A DNA stretch of 64,000 nucleotides, from NCBI GenBank assembly GCA_030549775.1, contig CM060181.1, positions 36,891,063 through 36,955,062 of the forward strand, in the 5' to 3' direction. Below the pieces are notes generated by a model. That model was not told where the DNA came from. It searched no databases and worked only from the letters and a program-made list of their open reading frames with translations. The stretch is from Tamarix chinensis. Lineage: Eukaryota > Streptophyta > Magnoliopsida > Caryophyllales > Tamaricaceae. This document shows positions 23,976 through 33,444 of this stretch, piece after piece (the first letter of the stretch is position 1; the number at the start of each line of letters is the position of its first letter). The position numbers were made by a program, and so were the translations under genes.

Positions 23976-24987
23976 AATAAAATTGGTGCTCCCTATAGAG
24001 ACACACTCGCCTAGATATACCCGTGAGCAAACAAGTCCTGCAATTGAGTCTTTAACTCCCTCAACGCCACCAGTGCCATCCGATAAGGCACCTTAGAAAT
24101 AGGTTTGGCCCCTTGACACCAACTCAATGGTGAAATATATCTCCCATACCAGCAACATTCTTAGAATCTCCTTAGGAAAAAAATTTAGAAACTCCTGAAC
24201 AACCAAAATTCCCTCCAACATTGACACGTCGTTGTTCATCTTCCAAACTCCGAACAAAAACATAAGGTAATCCCTATACACCAAATAATACAACATATGG
24301 GCAAATAGGACCTTTTTTGTAAGTCTGGGCTTACATATCCGGTAAGAAACCTTAGCTCCCTGAGGTCTCCACAACACAACTCACTCTTGCGAACAATCTA
24401 TCACTGCCTTATATCTTCCTAACATATCCATTCTAAGGATAATGTTAAAATCCTGAAGGCCCATTTCAATACAATCTACTAGGAAGTCTACCCCTATCTT
24501 CATGGCCACGTCCGAGTAGAGCCTAGTATAGTCCAATATATCCCTAGATGGTAACAACACAAATAAAAATTTAAAAGAAGATGAATTCAACGTAGCTTTA
24601 GCAACAAAAAATGAAGACACAAATGACAGAGATGCTCCCAAATCAAAGAACACATAAACTGGTAGCGATAGGATTGAGAACGTACTAGTGACTACATCCA
24701 ACTACCTATCAGCCTTTACCTGGATGATGACATTCAGGTGCCTACCTGACTGTCCTCCCTATTATCCTCCACAATACCTTATAGAACTTTGAGACTGACT
24801 TAATCCCTTATGAGGGAAAGGGTGAGGACCTTACGGTCTCTCTTGACTCTTTCTAGGTTGACCACTAGGTGGGGATGGTGCTCTCTATTAAAGCTACCAT
24901 TGAGGTTGCTGGTAGGTTCGCTGCTAAAAAGCCTGTTATTGTGGAATCAATGTGCATGCTACTGATAGTTACCCTTATGACACTAAC
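23976..24987 (-). pseudogene. Element M1, part 2: gag end, protease and start of RT (Ty3/gypsy)
   Basis: On the minus strand from 24987: the remainder of the gag C-terminus. Then a retropepsin-like domain (24701-24381) with VFFDLGASLSFVSS, where the active-site DSG/DTG has become DLG, and IILRMDML where intact relatives have ILGMDWL. Then the linker FLNFFPKEI (family FPDVFPEEL) and, after frame changes, the RT start VSIGSTNF/GAPILF at about 23979-23992. It stops there, and Helitron sequence follows. The rest of pol and the 3' LTR of M1 are absent. It continues on the other side of element N at 35694. Confidence 0.8.
24983..24987. repeat. Target-site duplication of element N, left copy
   Basis: CTAAC immediately before the 5' LTR; the right copy at 35694-35698 is CTGAC. 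Four of five match, as expected for a 5-bp gypsy duplication with one later change. The site lies in M1's gag. Confidence 0.75.
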
Positions 24988-26106
24988 TGTAATGCCCCGA
25001 AATTTTCTAATTTTAAATATTATATTTAAATAAGGTTGTATTTAAATTTTTAATTTAATAAATTATTTTATTAAAATAAAAGGAAATTTATTAGGGCAAT
25101 TTAATAAGAAACTTTTTATAAATAGGTTGGGTAAAGGAAATTTTGGTATAATACCTAATTAAGGATTTTAATTTGGGAAATTATTTAAATAAATTATTTT
25201 ATTCAAATTAAGAAAGATAAAATAGTTTCAAATTAATTTTAATTTTATAAATAATTAAATTAAATAAAATTTGAGTGATTATTATATTAAAATGGAATTT
25301 TGGAAAAATCCTTTAAAAAGCCTATTTTAGCCTAAAAAGGGATTTAAAATTTATTTTATTTAAATATAATTATTTTTAAATATCCTAAATATTTTGGATT
25401 AAATTAAATGGACCCAAATTAATTATTTAATTTTCCTTTTTCCTTTCCTTTTTATTTTTTTCTTTCTTTCTTTCTTTTTCTTTCTTTTCCTTTTCTTTTC
25501 CTCGCCGAAATTGGGCCGCGCAATGGCCCAATCCATTTGTTTTCCTTCGGCGCGGCCCAACCCGCATCGTCGCCTGCCTCGTCCCTCCCCACGCTGCGTT
25601 TCATATCGTTTTTCCAACTAAACGCCGCGTTTCACTTAAATTTTATAACCGTTACCAGCTAACTCAAGACGCCGCGATTCAGCCTTTTATTTCTTCAAAG
25701 CTCGTCGTTTCATTAAGCGACATTTTACGTCGCACGAACCGCCCGGCCTGCCCTCCCTTTTTCCTTCTTTTCTCCCCCGCAAACCAGCCGGCCAGCCTCC
25801 CCCATCTTCTTCTTCCTCCTCCCGCCCGACGCCATAACCACCCACCTCCTTCCTTCCCCGGAAATGGCGTTGCCGGCCACACGTGGCGTGACCGGCTCTT
25901 CTCCTGCTCGTTTTCTTCCTCTCGGTCTGCACGTTCATTTGAAACCCTCAACTGTCTCTCTCTCCCGCTTGTTTGCTCCATTCCTCTCGCGAAGGGTCGG
26001 GCAAAATTTGAAAATTTTGCCGCCCGATCGACACCATAACCATCACGTTTCTCACCAGCTTTGACCCCCTGATAACTTCCCCCAACTCGGACTTAACCTC
26101 CAACAT

Positions 26107-26114
26107 TATAAATA
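26107..26114 (+). promoter_or_regulatory. Putative TATA box of the N 5' LTR
   Basis: TATAAATA about 1.12 kb into the LTR, followed after about 30 bases by TTCGGGATTT, a plausible start region. The equivalent in the 3' LTR is 32353-32360. Position and wording fit an RNA polymerase II LTR promoter; transcription itself cannot be read from sequence. Confidence 0.5.
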
Positions 26115-26797
26115 CCTCTCTTATGGCCTAGGTTCGGGATTTTTTTTTCCCCGAAACCCTGAGCATCGCCTGTGCGCCACCGCCTCTTTAGACGACTCTT
26201 CCTCCATCTCTGGCTAACTTCAACGCCTTCGCTTCATCCCAATATCTTCCCTGCAACACCATCTAATTAACTAGACCATCCACGACCTTCGATTCACCTT
26301 GTACAAGCCTCCATAATCGTGTAAAGTTGGCTAGTTATCTCGCCAGAAAATTCCACCCCGAGACCTTGAAACGCCAGCCACCACCACATGCGCCGCTTCT
26401 AACACCTTCCAAACCAACCATTAACTCCTGATAAATCTCCTCCACCTACCCATAAAATTATTTTATTTTTCTCCTCCCCTCTCACCCCTTTTTCTTCATT
26501 TTTAACCCTCTTAGATCCATTTTCCGGCCACCTCCGGGAACCACCGCCGGTTCCACCTACATCCTCCGACTCAAGGTGAAACCCTAGACATTTTAAACAC
26601 TTAGTTTTGAATTATTGATAATTATTCTATTTTTAGTCTAAATTTTAGTGTTAATTCAACTTTAATTATTATTAGTAATATTGAATGTATTCTAATTTCT
26701 AAATTTTTTTTACAGGTCTGGGAGTATTTTTGAGTAAGATATATTATTCATCTCGGCCTTTACTTATTTAATTAAATTTTTACATGTTTAATGTTAT

Positions 26798-26799
<2 letters not shown>

Positions 26800-26829
<30 letters not shown>

Positions 26830-27220
26830 GTGTAATTATTTAGTTAATATTTTAATTATTTCAGGAGGATTATAAACCTAAAATTTTAACTAAGTCTCGC
26901 ACATTTGCTTTTTACAATTATTATTAACATGTTTAACATTATTTCTAATTATATTATTATTATTATTATCTTTATTAACTTTATATTATAAGTATATAAT
27001 ATTAATATCATTATTACATTTTTGAATAGTGTTATTATTAAATGGATTGATTTTGAAAAGCCACCTTGTAATTTTAAGAATTATGGTATTATTAATATTA
27101 ATATTCTACTAATAAGAGTGTTATTAATAATGTTTTACTTTTATTATTATTATTATTACTATTATTACTATTATTGCTATTATTTCTATTATTACTATTA
27201 TTGCTATTATTACTATTTTG
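26800..27220. repeat. TTA/ATT microsatellite tracts in the N 5' LTR
   Basis: Runs of ATT/TTA units at 26803-26832, 26953-26972 and 27136-27215. The 3' LTR equivalents are at 33045-33075 and 33375-33505 and are longer in places. The length difference between the two LTRs is what replication slippage after insertion would give. The tyrosine- or leucine-rich open frames over them are artefacts. Confidence 0.9.
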
Positions 27221-27654
27221 GGAGAAGGGTAGAAACCCTTAGTTTATCACCTTTTCAAAAGAAAATAAGTGAATTAGTTATATTAATTCCTATAGTTAAT
27301 TATTGGATAGTAAAATGTCATCCTAAAACCAAACCTCGAAATAAGTTAAAATTATATAAGAGAGTCTAACTCTAGTATGCTTTGATATAATAGGCGAACC
27401 CAATCAAATTACTCAAGTGGAATAGGAGCGTGCACCAAGACCGGTGACGTTTTAGGTAAGGGTCTACTAAGGCCATTTATGTGTTTGCATGTATTATGAA
27501 TATGACATGTTATGTAGTTTATGTTCGTTATTCTTATTGATTATGCATGCGATATGGTTATGAAGTTGAAGTATGTTATTATGAATGTCATGTGCCATGA
27601 AAAATATATGTGTATGCTTATGTCATTAATGTATGACCTGAAGTGATATATGAA

Positions 27655-28160
27655 TTAGGATTTGCATGTAAAAGGATGGTACTAGGGTTTGCATGAGATG
27701 GCATGGTGCTAGGGTTTGCACGAAAAGGAATGATACTAGGGTTTGCATGGAATAGCAAGAAGTTGAAGGGGTGCATGAAATAACATAATATTAGGGTTTG
27801 CATGAATTAATGTGGAGTTAGGGTTTTGCATGTGGATTAGGGTTTCATAAAAACATGCCTACATGGAATTAATGTTGCATGGGGATCTGAGTTGCATGGA
27901 AGTATGTCTACATGGATCTAGGGTTGGCATATGAATTAGGGTTTTCATGGAAGGGTGATATATGTAAAGCTAGGGTTTGCACATGTGAGGTACGTGGAGT
28001 TAGGGTTGCATGGGTGCTAGGGTTTGCATGGAAGCGTGGGTCATGTGTAGTTAGGGTTTGCATGGGAGCTAAGATTTGCATGGAGTTGTGGCTTACGTGG
28101 AGATAGGGTTTGCATGGAGTAGGGTTGCATGGGAGTTAGGGCTTTCATGGATTTAGTCAT
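27655..28160 (+). repeat. Telomere-like TAGGGTTTGCATG array in the N 5' LTR
   Basis: Around twenty imperfect units of roughly 20-35 bases, each built on TAGGGTTTGCATGG with a variable spacer (for example at 27667, 27706, 27736, 27791, 28017, 28055). The core contains TAGGGTTT, one and a bit units of the plant telomere repeat. The same array occurs in the 3' LTR at 33940-34450, so it belongs to the element and is not a chromosome end. Confidence 0.85.
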
Positions 28161-28239
28161 GCATGTTTGGGCAAATGTTTGTGAATGTCAAATGTTTTTG
28201 AACAAAATACTTAAGACACTAATATCTTAAAGTGGAAGA

Positions 28240-28675
28240 TTATTGAGCCGGGTCCAGACCGATCCACCGGTCAGGAATAGTGGTTAGGGTTTTACCCTAT
28301 ATGTGACCGATCCACCGGTAATAATAGTAGTTAGGACATGAGATCCTATGTGTGGCCGGCCCACCGGCAATATTAGTGGGGTGACTCGAGCTCAATAAAT
28401 ACAAACCAGAATTGTTAAAGCTCTTAAAAGACATAATTACTTACAGCGAAACACCATGCAAAGAGGAACCAGACCGATCCACCGGTCAGGAATAGTGGTT
28501 AGGGTTTTACCCTATGTGTGTCCGGCCCACCGGTTATAATAGTGGGGTGTTCCTGTTTTTGCATGGATATGATGCAAACAGGAACCAGACCGATCCACCG
28601 GTCAGGAATAGTGGTTAGGGTTTTACCCTATGTGTGTCCGGCCCACCGATTATAATAGTGGGGTGTTCCTATTTT
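28240..28675 (+). repeat. CCACCGG/AATAGTGG repeat module in the N 5' LTR
   Basis: Units containing GATCCACCGGTCAGGAATAG, TAGGGTTTTACCCTA (a perfect inverted repeat around TTT) and GGCCCACCGG..ATAATAGTGG occur at about 28255, 28462 and 28585, with shorter relatives between. The last two full copies are about 123 bases apart. The equivalent block in the 3' LTR is 34530-34960. Related modules occur in the LTRs of M1 and S. Confidence 0.85.
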
Positions 28676-29277
28676 CGCATGGATTGATAAAAGGCATAGC
28701 GTGAATTGACTTTTGATAAAAGAAAGATTAAATGGTTAATCCGAACCTTTTGGGCCTTATGTGTGGACTGTTGATTATAAGTCATGGATTTCACTTTATA
28801 CTTCTATGTATCACATGTGTGGGTTATAATTGTATGTGATCATTATCCTACATGAAATAATGTGTTATATGCCGACCTTAGTATTCGGTTACCTTACTCG
28901 GTACGTAGCGTATTGATCACCCGTTTCATGGGTGCTGCTTATTCCCACGAGCAGAAGGCCCGTCTAATTTGTTGCAGGTAGGAGATACTTACTTTGATGT
29001 TATCGATGTCTACGGGACATCAGGAGGGGTAGAGTGATAGCTAGGCTGGATCAATCTTTAGAGTGACGTGGTCGTTGTCCTTTTTAAATTTATGATTCAA
29101 GTCATCTTTTATTATGTTTGAATTGTCGAAACAATTTTACTAAGGTTGTCTAGTTCTATCTGAAAAAAAAAACAATAGCCGGTATTTCAAACTATGTAAG
29201 ACTTACGCGTACTCTGATTTCTATTTTTATAAATTTGAATTTGAATGGTATTACTGATAATGTTTTCTTAGCCTTAG

Positions 29278-29323
29278 CACTTGGTACCGGAACGATAGAA
29301 GTAAACTGGTCTGGTACTAAGTG
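29278..29323 (+). promoter_or_regulatory. Hairpin near the 3' end of the N LTR
   Basis: CACTTGGTACC (29278-29288) and GGTACTAAGTG (29313-29323) can pair over 11 positions, the only non-Watson-Crick pair being G-U in RNA, with a 24-base loop. The 3' LTR copy is at 35564-35609. The related solo LTR S has the same arms at 48133-48143 and 48168-48178. Position 85-130 bases from the LTR end suggests a role in RNA 3'-end formation or dimerisation, which is inference. Confidence 0.6.
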
Positions 29324-29410
29324 TGGCGGTAACATCCCTAGAATTTACGGTTTTAATTTATAAGTATTGCTTTTATAAAAAAATTGTGTAAATTTTGGGG
29401 TGTTACAAGT

Positions 29411-29422
29411 TGGTATCAGAGC
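29411..29422 (+). other. Primer-binding site of element N
   Basis: TGGTATCAGAGC, three bases after the 5' LTR end. It is complementary to the 3' end of plant initiator-methionine tRNA, the usual primer of this retrotransposon group. Confidence 0.93.
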
Positions 29423-29748
29423 GGTTGGTCCTTTTGGCCACGCTCGTTTTCAAAAATAAAATTTGGTTTATGAAAATTTTGTTAGATTCTGAAGTGTGTT
29501 TCCAAGGCTTTTCGGTCTCTAATCTTTTTAAGATTGATTTTGGAAAATGAAATGGATTTCGAAATATTTATTCGAATTTTGAAAAGAATTTCCACTCTAA
29601 TTAGAAACTCTTTCTATTTTAAGTTTTGGAGTCGGCCACGGTGAGGAGTATAGGGGTAGATTAGGGCTTTCCTTAGAAATAAGAAATTGGGTTAAAGTAA
29701 TCTCGAACCAGTAGGTTCGTTCTAAATTGTTTTCTTTGTTGTAGCAAA

Positions 29749-31107
29749 ATGGCAACCAATGGTAGAATCAACCGCCTAGAGGAAGCAGTCACCGCATTCT
29801 TAGAGTTCACCCAACGGTCTCAGGGCGCTGGAGAAGGTTGGTTAAGGAGGGTTACCTGACATCGCCCCCCAACGTACTCAGGGGAGGAAGATCCTGTCGT
29901 CTTAGAAGGATGGATACGGGACCTGGACCGTACGTTTGAGGCTGTGGACTGCCCATCAGACCGACGGCCTAGCATCGCAGCATTTTTCCTTCAGGGCGTA
30001 GCAGACGCCTGGTGGGAGGAATTCCGTACTAGAGAGGGTCCTCCAGCTACTTGGGAGGCTTTTAAGACCGCCCTCCGTACTCGATTCTATCCCGAGAGCC
30101 TAAGGAGGGATAAGCTTCGGGAGTTCATGCACCTCACGCAGGGACCGATGACGGTTCACCAGTATTATGCCCGGTTTACGGAGTTGCTCCGATTCGCTCC
30201 AGGGATTGCCGCAAGCGAGTCCACAGTAGTCTTCCAGTTTGAACAAGGATTAAATTTCAGCATCCGCCGCATGATGGGTGCCGTACCGTTTACAAACCTA
30301 GCGTCCTTGTATGAGCGTGCCTGCATAGCAGACACGCTGGTCCACGAGCAAGCCGCCATTCTTGGGAAGAGAAAGCCAGAAGCTCAGAGTTCCGGGAGCA
30401 GGAATCAGCCTAGGATCGGAGAGTCCAGGAAGCCACCACCGAGAGATCACCATAGAGACCAAGGACCACCACGCAGCCTAGTATGCGGGAGGTGTAGTCA
30501 AGTTCATCCAGGAAGGAACTGTGTTGGCAAGTTAATTAATTGCTTAAACTGTGGGAAGCGGGGACACAAAGCAGCAGAGTGTTGGAAGCCACCTCGATTC
30601 CAGTATAATCAAGACCAACCATCTCAGCAGAGAGGAGCACTGATCCCTCAGCAACCAGCCTATCAGCAGCACCGTCAGGACGCACCTCAGCAGTACTATC
30701 AGAGAGCAATCGCTCCATCTGGTGCCCCAGCTCGAGAGACAGGAGGAAGACCACAGGGATCGAGGCCACACCCTCATAATGGAGGCCAGTCAGGAGGGCG
30801 CCTGAACGTCATCAGTCAAGCCGAGGCAAACCGACAGCTAGATGTCATCACCGGTATGTTCATCAGATATTCATTGCCAACATATGTGTTATTTGATTCG
30901 GGTGTTACGCTGTCTTCCGTATCTTCTGTTTTTGCTGCTAAAACTGGATTGTCATCATCTTCTAGAATAGAATTATATATTATGTTCCGTCGGAAGATAA
31001 GATGGAGTGTAGTCGGAGATTTTCCAACGTGGCCCTTAGATATAGGAGGGGTAGACTTCCTAGTAGATCTGATTGAAATAGAAATAAGGAAGATGCATGT
31101 GAGATAG
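29749..31107 (+). pseudogene. gag of element N with protease stub, one in-frame stop
   Basis: From ATG at 29749 the frame runs 36 codons, meets TGA at 29857-29859, then stays open to 31107. After the stop it shows PPTYSGEEDP, WWEEFRTREG, the gag core (YYARFTELLRFAPGI), a degenerate knuckle at 30484-30522 (CX2CX3HX4C), a proper CCHC knuckle CLNCGKRGHKAAEC at 30541-30582, a Gln/Pro-rich linker, and a retropepsin start VLFDSGVTLSSVS with the DSG active site at 30895-30903. It then keeps only GGVDFLVDLIEIE of the later protease before ending at MHVR. Gag would coat element RNA; protease is incomplete and no RT follows. The stop lies in the conserved N-terminal part, so this copy makes no full Gag unless it is read through. 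Confidence 0.9.
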
Positions 31108-31275
31108 AAAAGATACACGAGAAGCTAGAATCCGTCCTCCTAGTTTGCCCCTAAGGGGGTAGTTGTTTTAAGTATAGTTAGTGGTGTATTATCCTAGTTG
31201 CATAGATCACCTAACCCTAACCCTAGTAGCTGCAGGAGACTTCGGGGGCGAAGTCTGTTTTTAAGGGGGTAGTGA
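31108..31275 (+). other. 3' untranslated region and polypurine tract of element N
   Basis: Short non-coding stretch. It contains a first AAGGGGGTAG (31153-31162) and then CTTCGGGGGCGAAGTC, a small hairpin, followed by AAGGGGGTAGTGA up to the LTR. The second copy at 31263 is the plus-strand primer position; the first may be a duplicated tract. Confidence 0.75.
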
Positions 31276-33385
31276 TGTAATGCCCCGAAATTTTCTAATT
31301 TTAAATATTATATTTAAATAAGGTTGTATTTAAAATTTTAATTTAATAAATTATTTTATTAAAATAAAAGGAAATTTATTAGGGCAATTTAATAAGAAAC
31401 TTTTTATAAATAGATTGGGTAAAGGAAATTTTGGTATAATACCTAATTAAGGATTTTAATTTGGGAAATTATTTAAATAAATTATTTTATTCAAATTAAG
31501 AAAGATAAAATAGTTTCAAATTAATTTTAATTTTATAAATAATTAAATTAAATAAAATTTGAGTGATTATTATATTAAAATGGAATTTTGGAAAAATCCT
31601 TTAAAAAGCCTATTTTAGCCTAAAAAGGGATTTAAAATTTATTTTATTTAAATATAATTATTTTTAAATATCTTAAATATTTTGGATTAAATTAAATGGA
31701 CCCAAATTAATTATTTAATTTTCCTTTTTCCTTTCCTTTTCTTTTCCTCGCCGAAATTGGGCCGCGCAACGGCCCAATCCATTCGTTTTCCTTCGGCGCG
31801 GCCCAGCCCGCATCGCCGCCTGCCTCGTCCCTCCCTACGCTGCGTTTCATATCGTTTTTCCAACTAAACGCCGCGTTTCACTTAAATTTTATAACCGTTA
31901 CCAGCTAACTCAAGACGCTGCGATTCAGCCTTTTATTTCTTCAAAGCTCGTCGTTTCATTAAACGACGTTTTACGTCGCACGAACCGCCTGGCCTGCCCT
32001 CCCTTTTTCCTTCTTTTCTCCCCCGCGAACCGGCCGGCCAGCCTCCCCCATCTTCTTCTTCCTCCTCCCGCCCGACGCCATAACCACCCACCTCCTTCCT
32101 TCCCCGGAAATGGCGTTGCCGGCCACACGTGGCGTGACCGGCTCTTCTCCCGCTCATTTTCTTCCTCTCGGTCTGCACGTTCATTTGAAACCCTCAACTG
32201 TCTCTCTCTCCCGCTCGTTTGCTCCATTCCTCTCGCGAAGGGTCGGGCAAAATTTGAAAATTTTACCGCCCGATCGACACCATAACCATCACGTTTCTCA
32301 CCAGCTTTGACCCCCTGATAACTTCCCCCAACTCGGACTTAACCTCCAACATTATAAATACCTCTCTTATGGCCTGGGTTCGGGATTTTTTTTTCCCCGA
32401 AACCCTGAGCATCGCCTGTGCGCCACCGCCTCTTTAGACGACTCTTCCTCCATCTCTGGCTAACTTCAACGCCTTCGCTTCATCCCAATATCTTCCCTGC
32501 AACACCATCTAATTAACTAGACCATCCACGACCTTCGATTCACCTTGTACAAGCCTCCATAATCGTGTAAAGTTGGCTAGTTATCTCGCCAGAAAATTCC
32601 ACCCCGAGACCTTGAAACGCCAGCCACCACCACATGCGCCGCTTCTAACACCTTCCAAACCAACCATTAACTCCTGATAAATCTCCTCCACCTACCCATA
32701 AAATTATTTTATTTTTCTCCTCCCCTCTCACCCCTTTTTCTTCATTTTTAACCCTCTTAGATCCATTTTCTGGCCACCTCCGGGAACCACCGCCGGTTCC
32801 ACCTACATCCTCCGACTCAAGGTGAAACCCTAGACATTTTAAACACTTAGTTTTGAATTATTGATAATTATTCTATTTTTAGTCTAAATTTTAGTGTTAA
32901 TTCAACTTTAATTATTATTAGTAATATTGAATGTATTCTAATTTCTAAATTTTTTTTACAGGTCTGGGAGTATTTTTGAGTAAGATATATTATTCATCTC
33001 GGCCTTTACTTATTTAATTAAATTTTTACATGTTTAATGTTATTAATAATAATAATAATATTATTATTATTATTAGTGTAATTATTTAGTTAATATTGTA
33101 ATTATTTCAGGAGGATTATAAACCTAAAATTTTAACTAAGTCTCGCACATTTGCTTTTTACAACTATTATTAACATGTTTAAAATTATTTCTAATTATAT
33201 TATTATTATTATTATCTTTATTAACTTTATATTATAAGTATATAATATTAATATCATTATTACATTTTTGAATAGTGTTATTATTAAATGGATTGATTTT
33301 GAAAAGCCACCTTGTAATTTTAAGAATTATGGTATTATTAATATTAATATTCTACTAATAAGAATTATGGTATTATCATTATTAC

Positions 33386-33444
<59 letters not shown>

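Larger units (their letters stand above)
24988..29407 (+). repeat. 5' LTR of element N
   Basis: 4420 bp, from TGTAATGCCCCG to GGGGTGTTACA. In order it holds: an AT-rich first 450 bases; a CT-rich block with TTTC/TTCC runs (25430-25500); a GC-richer part with TATAAATA at 26107-26114; a leader with a possible intron; TTA microsatellites (26800-27220); a telomere-like array (27655-28160); CCACCGG/AATAGTGG repeats (28240-28670); and a hairpin close to the end. Compared with the 3' LTR it carries about 40 extra bases in the TTTC run. Confidence 0.95.

Noticed and set aside
25423..26064. Open frames on both strands (up to 100 codons), repeated at 31925-32310
   Set aside because: They occur identically in both LTRs of N and lie in the GC-richer leader region. 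They overlap in opposite directions and show no family similarity.
27022..27369. 115-codon tyrosine-rich frame, and its leucine-rich counterpart at 33268-33528
   Set aside because: Both are translations of TTA microsatellites in the N LTR; the amino acid changes with the frame of the repeat.
27655..28675. CRISPR-like or true telomeric array
   Set aside because: Units vary in length and sequence, the array is duplicated in both LTRs of one retrotransposon, and the context is a plant genome. Neither CRISPR nor a chromosome end.
31210..31235. CCTAACCCTAACCCTA as a telomeric repeat
   Set aside because: Two to three units only, in the untranslated tail of N; too short to be more than chance or a trace of the same TAGGGTT bias.
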